Shown: positions 16,239 through 23,910 of the stretch, in pieces
Position numbering within the stretch: the stretch's first letter is position 1
Layout of the letters: each line of letters opens with the position of its first letter
Assembly: GCA_029959555.1 (NCBI GenBank)
Contig: JASCPI010000001.1
Location: forward strand, 144,708 to 208,707
Direction: 5' to 3'
From: Lysobacteraceae bacterium PS02065
Lineage (GTDB): Bacteria; Pseudomonadota; Gammaproteobacteria; Xanthomonadales; Rhodanobacteraceae
Length of the DNA: 64,000 nt
Program-made: the position numbers and the translations under genes
The notes under the pieces: generated by a model
Database searches by the model: none
Told to the model about the DNA's origin: nothing
What the model saw: the letters and a program-made list of their open reading frames with translations, nothing else

Positions 16239-19031
16239 ATGAAGCGCACATGGAGCAGTGGCTCTTGGGGAGAACGGTTCACGCGCACCCCCCCGTGGTC
16301 CCTGACGCTCGATGGCCATTCGATATCGATGACCGCGCACGGCAAGAGCGCGACGGCTCCGGTGATGGCGTCCGAAAACATCACTATTCGGAAAGGCTTC
16401 ATCTGGTCGGCCGTCGTCATAGGTCTTCCTGGCAAACCGCGGATGGAACTCGACGGGATTCCGAACGCGGAAGCCGAGGAGATGATTCAGATCTTGGCCC
16501 GCGCGCGCGCAGCCTATCTCACGCATCTCAAGGTTCAGGAGCAAATCCGCACGTTCGACGCATCGGTAAAGCCGATGACGAGTTGGTGCGCGAAGCTGCT
16601 GGCCGATGCGAAAGCAGAGCTGACCCATCGGGGGTGGCTGGCACATCGATTTGGCGAGCGGTGGCGACAATCCAAGCCGAGCAGCGAACTTGATGCGCTT
16701 TTGAACGAGCCAGAAATCATTGAGCACTTGGCCAAGTGTTCCGCAGAGACCCAGAATGCGGTGCGCTTGTGGCGTCGCGATCTTTACGAGTTCGCCACCA
16801 GCGTCAATCAGCGGCACGTCGAGTCCGAGCTGATCGCCTGCAAAGACTTCTTCAACCGGGTCGAGAAATCACCGCTCACCGATGAGCAAGCCCGCGCCGT
16901 CGTCTGCTTCGACGATCGCGTGCAGGTGATCGCATCTGCGGGCTCGGGTAAGACTTCAACTATGGTGGCCAAAGCCGGTTACGCCTTGCACCGGAAGCTG
17001 GTGGCAGCCGATAAGATTCTCATGGTGGCGTTCAACAAGGATGCGGCGAACGAGCTGCAGGCGCGTGTACGTGAACGATTGGCGCCGCTTGGATTCCCCG
17101 CCGACGCCATCGTGGCCCGCACCTTCCACGGCTTCGGTATGGACATCATTGGCCATGCCACGGGAAAGAGGCCGACGGTGGCTTCCTGGGTGGACAGCGG
17201 TCGGGACATCGAGCATCTGTCGGCGCTCATCGACGGCCTCAAGGATCGCGACACCGCGTTTCGAACCCAGTGGGACCTGTTCCGCATCGTGTTTGGGCGC
17301 GACCTCCCGTCGCTCGACAAGGAACAAGGCGATCCGGAGGACTGGGATCGCGACACGAAGACTGCCGGCTTCCGCACGCTTCGGAATGAGGTGGTCAAGA
17401 GCCATGGAGAACGCCTCTTGGCCAACTGGCTCTTCTACAACGGCGTCGACTACCTCTACGAACCGCCGTACGAAATCGATACGGCTGACGCCCAACATCG
17501 GCAGTACAAACCGGACTTCTACTACCCCGCCATCAAGGCCTACCACGAGCACTGGGCGCTCGACCGCAACGGCCAACCGCCCCAGGAGTTCACGAACTAT
17601 CTGCAGGACATGGCGTGGAAGCGGACCAAGCACGCCGAGCACGGCACCACGCTGCTGGAAACCACGACCGCCGGACTGTGGTCAGGCGAAGCCTTCGTGT
17701 ACTTGGAGCGCGAACTGACGTCGCGCGGCATCAGACTCGACCCGAACCCTGATCGCCCTGCTGTCGGACAGCCGCCAATCGACCACTGGGGATTGGTCCA
17801 GTTATTCCGGACGTTCCTCGTCCACGCCAAGAGCAACCGGCTCACTAACGAGGAACTTCAGCGGCGCCTCGCATCCACGCCACCTGACCGCTTCCGCTAC
17901 CGGCATAGCCTGTTCCTGTCGCTGTTCGAGCGCCTGCGCTCCGAGTGGCAGGGCAGCCTGGCCGAAGCCAGTGCCATCGACTTCGAAGACATGCTGGTGC
18001 GCGCGGCCGATCACCTCGAAGCTGGCGACTGGGTGAGTCCGTTCGAGCTCGTGATGGTCGACGAGTTCCAGGACGCCAGCCAAGCCCGCGCGCGTCTCGT
18101 CCGTGCTCTGGTCGCCAAACCCGAGCAGCGTCTCTTCGCGGTCGGCGACGACTGGCAGAGCATCAACCGTTTCGCGGGTGCTGACATTTCCGTCATGACG
18201 GCTTTCGAGCGCTGGTTCGGCGCGTCGCAGGTATTTCGATTGGAGCGCACATTCCGCTGCCCGCAATCCCTCTGCGACGTATCCAGCCTATTCGTCCAAC
18301 AGAATCCGAATCAGCTCCGCAAAGCGGTTCGCTCGGATGCGCCGGACCGGCCTCCGACGGTCCGCGTCGTGCAAGTTCCCGACGACGATCGGATTGTCAG
18401 TGCGCTCCTCGCGAGTTTGCGAGAGATCCACGCGGGCGTCGCCGATGGTTCGATCCCGAAGGGCAAAAACGGAAAGGTCAGCGTGCTTGTCCTAGGACGC
18501 TACCGCCGCGACGCCGCATACCTCGACCGGTGGAACTACCTAGAGGATCGGCTCGATGTCCGGTTCCTCACCATACACGGTTCAAAAGGGCTGGAAGCGG
18601 ACTACGTCATCCTGCCCCGAGTCGCTTCCGGACGCGGCGCCTTCCCTTCACCAAGGCAAGATGATCCGGTCATGCTGTTGGCGATGCCAGACGGGGACGA
18701 TTTCCCGCACGCAGAAGAGCGCCGCCTTTTCTACGTCGCACTCACTCGCGCACGCCGCAGCGTGCTCCTCTTCACCGTCGAGCACCGCTTCTCGCCTTTC
18801 GTCGTCGAGTTGGTGCGCGACCACCGATTGGAACCCGTTGCCGTCGATGGAACTTCGACGCGGTCTCAGATTTGCCCGAGGTGCAGCGAAGGCGTTCTGG
18901 TGCCAAGAACTGGACCTCATGGCTCTTTCATGGGATGCAGCCGTTTTCCAGCCTGCAGGAACACGGTTGACTCCCGAAGAACTCGCGACACAAGAGGTGC
19001 GCCGTCGGATGCGTGGAACCGCAGGCGTTAA
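16239..19031 (+). CDS. Enlarged helicase IV (HelD/UvrD) homologue with nuclease-like insertion and C-terminal zinc finger
   Basis: SF1A DNA helicase of 930 aa; E. coli helicase IV is about 680. The N-terminal HelD-specific domain (1-205) precedes motif I ASAGSGKTST (Lys238), motif II VDEFQD (608-609 DE), VGDDWQSINRFAGAD, TFRCPQSLCDVSSLFVQQNP, TIHGSKGLEADYVI and ERRLFYVALTRARR. Between motifs I and II is an insertion (about 385-470) with GERLLANWLFYNG (Glu391), KPDFYYP (Asp426) and YHEHWALDR (Glu437), resembling a PD-(D/E)XK nuclease whose usual Lys is replaced by Trp. The C-terminus has C-X2-C...C-X5-C, like a topoisomerase zinc finger. ATG at 16239 has a GGGAGG ribosome site. It follows the restriction enzyme in the same direction; a defence or DNA-repair role is inferred. 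Confidence 0.85.
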   Translation: MKRTWSSGSWGERFTRTPPWSLTLDGHSISMTAHGKSATAPVMASENITIRKGFIWSAVVIGLPGKPRMELDGIPNAEAEEMIQILARARAAYLTHLKVQEQIRTFDASVKPMTSWCAKLLADAKAELTHRGWLAHRFGERWRQSKPSSELDALLNEPEIIEHLAKCSAETQNAVRLWRRDLYEFATSVNQRHVESELIACKDFFNRVEKSPLTDEQARAVVCFDDRVQVIASAGSGKTSTMVAKAGYALHRKLVAADKILMVAFNKDAANELQARVRERLAPLGFPADAIVARTFHGFGMDIIGHATGKRPTVASWVDSGRDIEHLSALIDGLKDRDTAFRTQWDLFRIVFGRDLPSLDKEQGDPEDWDRDTKTAGFRTLRNEVVKSHGERLLANWLFYNGVDYLYEPPYEIDTADAQHRQYKPDFYYPAIKAYHEHWALDRNGQPPQEFTNYLQDMAWKRTKHAEHGTTLLETTTAGLWSGEAFVYLERELTSRGIRLDPNPDRPAVGQPPIDHWGLVQLFRTFLVHAKSNRLTNEELQRRLASTPPDRFRYRHSLFLSLFERLRSEWQGSLAEASAIDFEDMLVRAADHLEAGDWVSPFELVMVDEFQDASQARARLVRALVAKPEQRLFAVGDDWQSINRFAGADISVMTAFERWFGASQVFRLERTFRCPQSLCDVSSLFVQQNPNQLRKAVRSDAPDRPPTVRVVQVPDDDRIVSALLASLREIHAGVADGSIPKGKNGKVSVLVLGRYRRDAAYLDRWNYLEDRLDVRFLTIHGSKGLEADYVILPRVASGRGAFPSPRQDDPVMLLAMPDGDDFPHAEERRLFYVALTRARRSVLLFTVEHRFSPFVVELVRDHRLEPVAVDGTSTRSQICPRCSEGVLVPRTGPHGSFMGCSRFPACRNTVDSRRTRDTRGAPSDAWNRRR

Positions 19032-19038
19032 TGTGCAA

Positions 19039-19066
19039 AAGCCGAGCAGTGCGAGCAGCTCGGCTT
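19039..19066. terminator. Stem-loop downstream of helicase gene
   Basis: Perfect 9-bp stem AAGCCGAGC / GCTCGGCTT with a 10-base loop, eight bases after the helicase stop. The plus strand lacks a T-run, while the complement has TTTT. It probably ends or stabilises the helicase message. The rest of 19067-19410 contains no gene I can support. Confidence 0.5.
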
Positions 19067-19410
19067 GGTTCCTCAGTCTTATAAACGCGTTTGCACATGG
19101 CGGTTCGATAGCGCGGGCACTTATCGGTTAAAGGTCGCGGCAGCGGCGTGGCACCGCATTCGATCCGGATGTAGATTCGGGGCGCGGAGCGCGGGGCACG
19201 ACAGCGCGGCGACTACGAGAAGCCCATCCACGACGGCGCGGCTACGAGCATCTGGCTCGCGCGCGACTACGGAGCCAATACAACCTAGTCTTACAACCTA
19301 AATCATGCAGCTGGCGTTCCAGTCTCCCCGCGATAGTATAGTGAAGTCGCTGCTGTCCGAGCATCAGTGACAAGCCTTCAGGCATCATCCCCGCCCTGCC
19401 AGGAGGCCCC

Positions 19411-20598
19411 GTGTTCTTTCACGTCGACGAATCGGGCAACACCGGTAACAATCTCTTTGACGCCCACCAGCGCGTGTTGAGCTATGGGCTGCTTTCGAGC
19501 CGCACCAACGTCGATGCGCGAGGCACGGGAATTCATCGCGAGATGACGTCCAAGCTCGGTGAGCCGGCGTTGCATGCTTCCCCGCTGGGGATCGGCCGCC
19601 TGGAGTCGATCTCGGAACATCTGCTTGCCCTGCACAAGAAGATGGAGTTCGAGTTCGCGATCTCTGTTATCGAGAAGCGGACGTATGCTGTCTGTCACCT
19701 CTTCGATGACGTGTTCGATCAGGGTTTCAATCCTGCCGTCCCGTGGGCCTACTACTGGACGCCGTTGCGATTCCAGCTCATCCACTACCTAGACCAGATC
19801 GTGGATGAGGACCTACTGCGTCAGTCGTGGGCGCTGTGTACCGATCGTCGGATCGAACATCGTTACGGCGAAGTTGTCGCGCTGCTGCATGCGCTGGCCG
19901 ACCGCGTGGATGCGTCCCAGCTTCATCCACGGATCAAGGAGGTCATGGGGGATGCGTTCGAATTCGGCATCGCGCACCCTGAAAAGCTTGGTTTCGGAAC
20001 TCGCGATCCCCTACTGATATCACCGAACGCGGTGGGATTTCAGTTCGTGTTCGCAGAGGTCACCCAGCAGCTGCGGCGCAAATCGGTACGCGCAGCGTCC
20101 ATGGTCGCGGTTGACTACCAGCAACAATTCAACGCCGCGCAACGTGACACCTATCGCACGCAAGGCATTCTCGTCGAAGGCCTCAAACGTGCGTCGCAAC
20201 GCGAGCGAGACATGGTCCTCAACCATCCGCTGTATCGCCATTTGACGCGCGACCAAGTGCTGCCACCCCGACTACCTTCGGTGGAGCCGGCGGTCATGCA
20301 CAACGCCGCGTCCATAGGCCTGCAGATCACCGACATCTACCTCTGGATCATTAACCGCGTCTTGCAGGAAAAGGAGCTGCCGCCGGGGCTGGCCCGGCTG
20401 GCATCCGTCATCCTCAAGCGATTGCGCTTGGATGGCGTATGGATGGACGGCATACGGAACCGTTTCCGAGCCTTCGAAGAGCAACTGCCGGCATTCGAGG
20501 ATCTAACCCCTACGGAGCTGGCGCAGGCACAGGCTGCCATGGACGAGCATCGGAACCGGGTTGCCGATCTTCGTGTGCGCGCGGGGCTCCAGCTTTGA
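19411..20598 (+). CDS. DUF3800 domain protein
   Basis: Protein of 395 aa with the DUF3800 signature: an N-terminal acidic FFHVDESGNTGNNLFD (Asp6, Glu7), and near residue 305 the second acidic motif IGLQITDIYLWIINR. The family is thought to have an RNase H-like fold and is frequent in phages and defence islands, but its activity is not established. GTG at 19411 is supported by a strong AGGAGG eight bases upstream. Slightly longer than usual owing to the middle segment (about 115-215), which I do not recognise. Third gene of the plus-strand cargo block after the restriction enzyme and helicase, though separated by 380 bp and so perhaps separately transcribed. Confidence 0.82.
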   Translation: MFFHVDESGNTGNNLFDAHQRVLSYGLLSSRTNVDARGTGIHREMTSKLGEPALHASPLGIGRLESISEHLLALHKKMEFEFAISVIEKRTYAVCHLFDDVFDQGFNPAVPWAYYWTPLRFQLIHYLDQIVDEDLLRQSWALCTDRRIEHRYGEVVALLHALADRVDASQLHPRIKEVMGDAFEFGIAHPEKLGFGTRDPLLISPNAVGFQFVFAEVTQQLRRKSVRAASMVAVDYQQQFNAAQRDTYRTQGILVEGLKRASQRERDMVLNHPLYRHLTRDQVLPPRLPSVEPAVMHNAASIGLQITDIYLWIINRVLQEKELPPGLARLASVILKRLRLDGVWMDGIRNRFRAFEEQLPAFEDLTPTELAQAQAAMDEHRNRVADLRVRAGLQL

Positions 20599-20993
20599 TG
20601 GATGGTTGGAGCATGGACGACCGCACCTTCTGATCGATGTCGACTCATGCCGTCATGGACGCCAACAACCTCTAGCACGTTGCACATCGCCGACTTGTCT
20701 CATTTGCCACGACAAGGCCTATCCCATGCCCGTCCTCGAAGTAATTGAGGTCTTACGTGCCGATTTCGTGACTATCCAAGCAGCGACTGCAGCGCGATCC
20801 GGCTTCGCGGCTGTAAGCCTTTTCCTACAGGATCGTGCGGCATACGGCTCACGACACCGCCTGCGCGTTCACGCATGCTGGGCATGCACCCCTCGAGTCA
20901 GCGCATCGCACCTGGGGGAACAGGATGCTCCAAGTCGCGACGAAAGGGGTGCACCGCTTCCGATGATCCGACGTCGTGGGTTACGCCACCGCA
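20599..20993. other. No gene recognised
   Basis: About 395 bp between the DUF3800 gene and the arsH remnant. Reading frames here have no recognisable similarity and no ribosome site that would make one convincing. It is probably decayed DNA. Confidence 0.6.
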
Positions 20994-21350
20994 TCACGCA
21001 CGCGTCGCGTTCGCTCCCGCCGCTACAGCTGGCCCGTCCTCGGCGCGATGCTCGCGCGCGCGACGCTCCGAGTAGCCGTCGGTGAGCTGGTCCGTGTGAG
21101 GTCGCTGCAACTCCGTGAAGCGCACCGCCCTTCCATGACGTCGACTATGCGGTCGTAGTAGTCCGACGGTTTCATCCACCCCTCACCATCGAACTGCTGC
21201 CACGCCGTCGCGACGCTGAACTGGTTCGGGATAGTGACTATGCGCGTCCAATGGCCGAGCAGCCGCAACGTGTTCACGGCGTTCAATGACTGCGCCCCAC
21301 CCAAAACATGCATGAAGGCGAGCGTGCGTCCCTGCCGTGGCAGTGCGGGA
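20994..21350 (-). pseudogene. arsH: arsH remnant (NADPH-dependent FMN reductase, arsenic resistance)
   Basis: The C-terminal half of ArsH is readable: [40 protein letters not shown], and [18 protein letters not shown] in one frame. After a frameshift near 21130, [20 protein letters not shown] and a basic tail to the TGA at 20994 follow in another. About 110 of the usual 230 residues remain; the N-terminal flavin-binding part (GSxRxxSxS) is deleted. ArsH normally sits in ars operons and oxidises trivalent organoarsenicals. No other ars gene is in the island, so this is a leftover of an earlier cargo. Confidence 0.82.
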
Positions 21351-21477
21351 GTTCTTCAGCACGCGCACCCGCAAGCGGCGCTCAAGCGAGGGAAGTGGGT
21401 TGCGGTAGGCAGGGAGTTGTTCAGCACCCGATCGCATGCGCCGCTGAGGCCAGCGAAACGAGGCCTTCAACGAAAAA

Positions 21478-21501
21478 GGCCCCGACGAGATCGTCGGGGC
21501 C
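21478..21501 (-). terminator. Strong intrinsic terminator of the small-protein operon
   Basis: Perfect 11-bp stem GGCCCCGACGA / TCGTCGGGGCC with a 2-base gap, followed on the minus strand by TTTTT. It lies 59 bp after the 56-aa protein gene and so ends that transcript. Confidence 0.85.
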
Positions 21502-21559
21502 CGGGTATCAACACGTTTACGGAACGCCTAGGGTACGAAACCCCGTCTTTTTCTCACAT

Positions 21560-21730
21560 CTACTTCTCTTTGCGCACGCCCTTGAAGGGTTTGGTGTCGC
21601 GCTTGACGTCCATGAAGCGCCCCGTGTTGGTGTCACGCTTCACGTAGTGTCCAGACGGGGTTTGCGTTTGGGAGCGCTCGCGGACAGCGCCGTTGCGGTG
21701 CCCGTCTCCTTTCGGAGGATTGGTGGCCAT
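21560..21730 (-). CDS. Small basic protein of 56 aa, function unknown
   Basis: ATG at 21730 has GAGGAG eight bases upstream, giving a 56-residue, highly hydrophilic protein: MATNPPKGDGHRNGAVRERS at the start and RFMDVKRDTKPFKGVRKEK at the end. I recognise the pattern (NPPKGDGHRNGAV...GRFMD.K....PFKGVR.EK) from small uncharacterised proteins common in proteobacterial genomic islands; no function is known to me. It has no cysteines or membrane segment. It is followed by a strong terminator and preceded by another tiny gene in the same direction, so the two form a compact operon. Confidence 0.78.
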   Translation of the reverse strand: MATNPPKGDGHRNGAVRERSQTQTPSGHYVKRDTNTGRFMDVKRDTKPFKGVRKEK

Positions 21731-21831
21731 TTGCTTATCTCCTCGTAGAGTTGGTGGATGGTGAACAGTCCCGCAGCCAGTACGCCTTCGAATGACCGGG
21801 CAGCATCGCTGCCGCCCGGCCACCAACCCGA

Positions 21832-21990
21832 TCACTTCTTGTCGTCGTTATCGGGCACCCAAAACGCCCAGGATTTCTTACCGTAGGAAGCGGCGAGCAG
21901 CTTCTTGCCGTTCTTCAAGGTAATGACAGGACTGAAAACCAGCCTGTATCCCGGACGCGTGGGGTCACTCGGCGTTGTCGTGGTAGACAT
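21832..21990 (-). CDS. Small protein of 52 aa, function unknown
   Basis: ATG at 21990 is preceded by GAGGAA at suitable spacing. The product begins MSTTTTPSDPTRPGYRLVFS and contains KNGKKLLAASYGKKSWAFWV before an acidic-basic tail. Lys-rich, two Trp, no membrane helix. I do not recognise the family. It is upstream of the 56-aa gene in the same direction with about 100 bp between, including an imperfect GC-rich hairpin near 21796-21819. A strong outward-facing promoter for the opposite strand lies 60 bp upstream. Confidence 0.65.
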   Translation of the reverse strand: MSTTTTPSDPTRPGYRLVFSPVITLKNGKKLLAASYGKKSWAFWVPDNDDKK

Positions 21991-22049
21991 GACCGCGGTT
22001 CCTCATGCGTTGGTGGCATCCAACCAGGAACTCGCGAAAGAGCGGCTTA

Positions 22050-22078
22050 TTGACAGCTGGGGACTCTATCCCTATAGT
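22050..22078 (+). promoter_or_regulatory. Near-consensus sigma70 promoter with no recognised gene
   Basis: TTGACA (perfect -35), 17-bp spacer, TATAGT (-10, 5 of 6). Transcription would start near 22085 on the plus strand. Only tandem terminators follow before the XRE gene at 22436. Confidence 0.7.
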
Positions 22079-22084
22079 CCCGGG

Positions 22085-22251
22085 CCTGTCTTGGCGGACA
22101 GCCGCTCCACCCGCAAGATCACACGATGCTGATGCCTTGCAAGTGTGATTTTCGGTTTCTCGGTCGACTTGGTAGGTCGACTACTAGATCTAGATTTGAA
22201 AAGAGCGTGAACCACAACTTCTAGGGCTCGGCCTCAGCGCCGGGCCCTTTT
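22085..22251 (+). ncRNA. Candidate small RNA or leader transcript
   Basis: Inferred transcript of about 165 nt between the promoter at 22050 and the first of two terminators. It contains a direct repeat GGTCGACT (22162 and 22174) and no ORF with convincing coding character; a 30-codon frame from ATG about 22126 has no ribosome site. Alternatives: attenuated leader of the XRE-ImmA operon, or a countertranscript. No known RNA family recognised. Confidence 0.35.
22224..22251 (+). terminator. Intrinsic terminator 1
   Basis: GGGCTCGGC / GCCGGGCCC stem (9 bp with one G-T pair), 6-base loop, then TTTT. Confidence 0.75.
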
Positions 22252-22267
22252 GCGTTCCTGAACAGGA

Positions 22268-22299
22268 TAGCACTCTCCTCGATCGAGTGCTAGTTTTTT
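22268..22299 (+). terminator. Intrinsic terminator 2, tandem to the first
   Basis: Perfect TAGCACTC / GAGTGCTA stem with a 9-base loop followed by GTTTTTT. It lies only 17 bp beyond terminator 1, giving a double stop in front of the XRE gene. Confidence 0.75.
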
Positions 22300-22318
22300 C
22301 CTTGCATACCGGCACTTC

Positions 22319-22338
22319 AAGTTCGATGTACCGAACTT
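22319..22338. promoter_or_regulatory. Probable operator of the XRE regulator
   Basis: Perfect inverted repeat AAGTTCG-N6-CGAACTT about 100 bp upstream of the XRE start, with a further half-site GTTCGGT near 22389. The symmetry and distance suit autoregulation by the XRE protein. Confidence 0.55.
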
Positions 22339-22435
22339 CATGCTGGGCGGGAGTGTGCCTATGACGTTCGGCATTGTCAAACATCCTGTTCGGTGCAGTA
22401 GTATTTCTGTCCTGTCCGCTCTCTACTCTCCAGCT

Positions 22436-22765
22436 ATGAGCACCCAACTCGGCGACAAGATCCGCGCCCTCCGTAAGGAGAAGCAAATGACCTTGGACAA
22501 GCTGGCGACCGAAGCCGGCATCAGTAAGAGCTACCTATGGGAGCTCGAAAACAGGCCTGCGCCGAAACCTTCGGCGGAAAAGCTGGACTCGCTGGCGAAG
22601 ATCCTCGGCAAGCCTGTCTCTTACTTTTTGGACGAAGATGGGACGACGCCGGAAGAACAGTACGAGCACGAGGCCTTTTTCAGGAACTACAAAGAGTTGG
22701 ATCGTGCAGACCGGGATCGCGTCCGCATGATCGTGGAGTCGTTCAAAGGCAAGCCGAATGGCTAA
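22436..22765 (+). CDS. XRE-family transcriptional regulator
   Basis: DNA-binding regulator of 109 aa. Helix-turn-helix (about 5-65): LGDKIRALRKEKQMTLDKLA, then GISKSYLWELENR and PSAEKLDSLAKILGKPVSYFLDE. A C-terminal helical tail (about 78-109) may mediate dimerisation or partner contact. ATG at 22436 is chosen because the HTH begins immediately. The stop overlaps the ImmA-like gene by 8 bp, so the two are translated together. Pairs of this kind control lysogeny-like states of integrative elements (ImmR/ImmA of ICEBs1) or act as toxin-antitoxin-like stress switches; the former is favoured by the island context. Confidence 0.88.
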   Translation: MSTQLGDKIRALRKEKQMTLDKLATEAGISKSYLWELENRPAPKPSAEKLDSLAKILGKPVSYFLDEDGTTPEEQYEHEAFFRNYKELDRADRDRVRMIVESFKGKPNG

Positions 22766-23651
22766 CGCATTGACGGCCTCGAAGGCGGCCTACAAATTTA
22801 CGCACGTCTTGAACCTGTTCGCCGAGGTCCATGGGACAGATCGTTTTCCCATCGATGTTGTCGCGCTGGCCAAGGACGCCGCCAACCACTTCAACTGGAA
22901 TGATCCGATCACCGACGTCCGGGCTGCCGACATCAAGGGCTTCGAAGGCGCGCTCTTCCCGGATGACGACAAGCGTAAGTGGCTCCTGCTCTACAACGAC
23001 AAACTGATGTCGCTGGGTCGGATTCGATTCACGCAGGCTCATGAACTAGGCCACTACCTGCTGCATCGTCAACAGCAAGATTCCTTCTCTTGTTCGCCGA
23101 AGGATGTCATCAATCTTGACACGGACGAGAAAACGATCGAGGCACAAGCCGATTCCTTCGCCTCAATGCTACTCATGCCGATGGATGACTTCCGAGTTCA
23201 GATGAACGGCACCATCAATTTCGACAGCCTTGGCGCGTGTGCCGAACGCTACGGCGTTTCGCTCACAGCCGCCACACTTCGCTGGTTGAAAGACACCGAC
23301 AAGCAGGCCGTGCTGATAGTCCACCGCGACGGCTATATAGATTGGGCATTCTCGAGCGAGCCTGCCTTTAAGAATGGTGCGTTTTTCCGATCGCGCCAAC
23401 ATCCCGTCGAAATCCCAGCGGGTTCGCTGGCTGCAAACGAATCCGTAACCCACGAACGCGCGGGACACGAGATAGCTGCCCGCACTTGGTTTCCGCACGC
23501 ATCCATTGATCTGTCGTTGAAGGAAATGAAGATCACGGCCGACGGCTATGACTCGGTCATGACGCTGCTACTGTTGCCCCGTGGCGCGAGCGTTTGGAGG
23601 CCACGGGAAGAATGCGATCGACATGGTGAACCGTCTCACCGTCTTTCGTAG
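22758..23651 (+). CDS. ImmA/IrrE-family metallopeptidase
   Basis: Zinc protease of 297 aa expected to cleave or inactivate the adjacent XRE regulator. The zinc motif is HELGH within FTQAHELGHYLLHR (about 95-108), with the third-ligand Glu in IEAQADSFASMLLMP about 35 residues later. N-terminal part has the usual FPIDVVALAKD. A C-terminal domain of about 120 aa follows, as in DUF955-plus-tail proteins, and may sense a signal. ATG at 22758 overlaps the XRE gene by 8 bp. Catalytic residues are intact. Confidence 0.87.
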   Translation: MANALTASKAAYKFTHVLNLFAEVHGTDRFPIDVVALAKDAANHFNWNDPITDVRAADIKGFEGALFPDDDKRKWLLLYNDKLMSLGRIRFTQAHELGHYLLHRQQQDSFSCSPKDVINLDTDEKTIEAQADSFASMLLMPMDDFRVQMNGTINFDSLGACAERYGVSLTAATLRWLKDTDKQAVLIVHRDGYIDWAFSSEPAFKNGAFFRSRQHPVEIPAGSLAANESVTHERAGHEIAARTWFPHASIDLSLKEMKITADGYDSVMTLLLLPRGASVWRPREECDRHGEPSHRLS

Positions 23652-23910
23652 GCGTCGTACGCCTGCGCGTAGGATGGGATGTTCTAAAACGACGAATCTC
23701 AGCGTGACGTCGCACGATAAGCACTCCGTCGCCGCTAAATCTCCGCATCCCGCTCGGCTGCATGTGCTGGACGATCATGATCAGCGTTGCGGTCGAATCT
23801 GAGGCGCTGGACATGACTCATCATGCTGTTGGCGATGACCGCAGGGTGGAGCCAGGGCCCGTTGAGTGATAAGCGCACTTGGGAGCAACCAGCATAGGAG
23901 GCGAGACGAG

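Noticed and set aside
19065..19301. 78-aa frame after the helicase gene
   Set aside because: No ribosome site, atypical composition and overlap with the post-helicase hairpin region; no family recognised.
20561..21085. 174-aa plus-strand frame between DUF3800 and arsH remnant
   Set aside because: Begins inside the DUF3800 gene, no ribosome site or domain, and ends opposite the arsH remnant.
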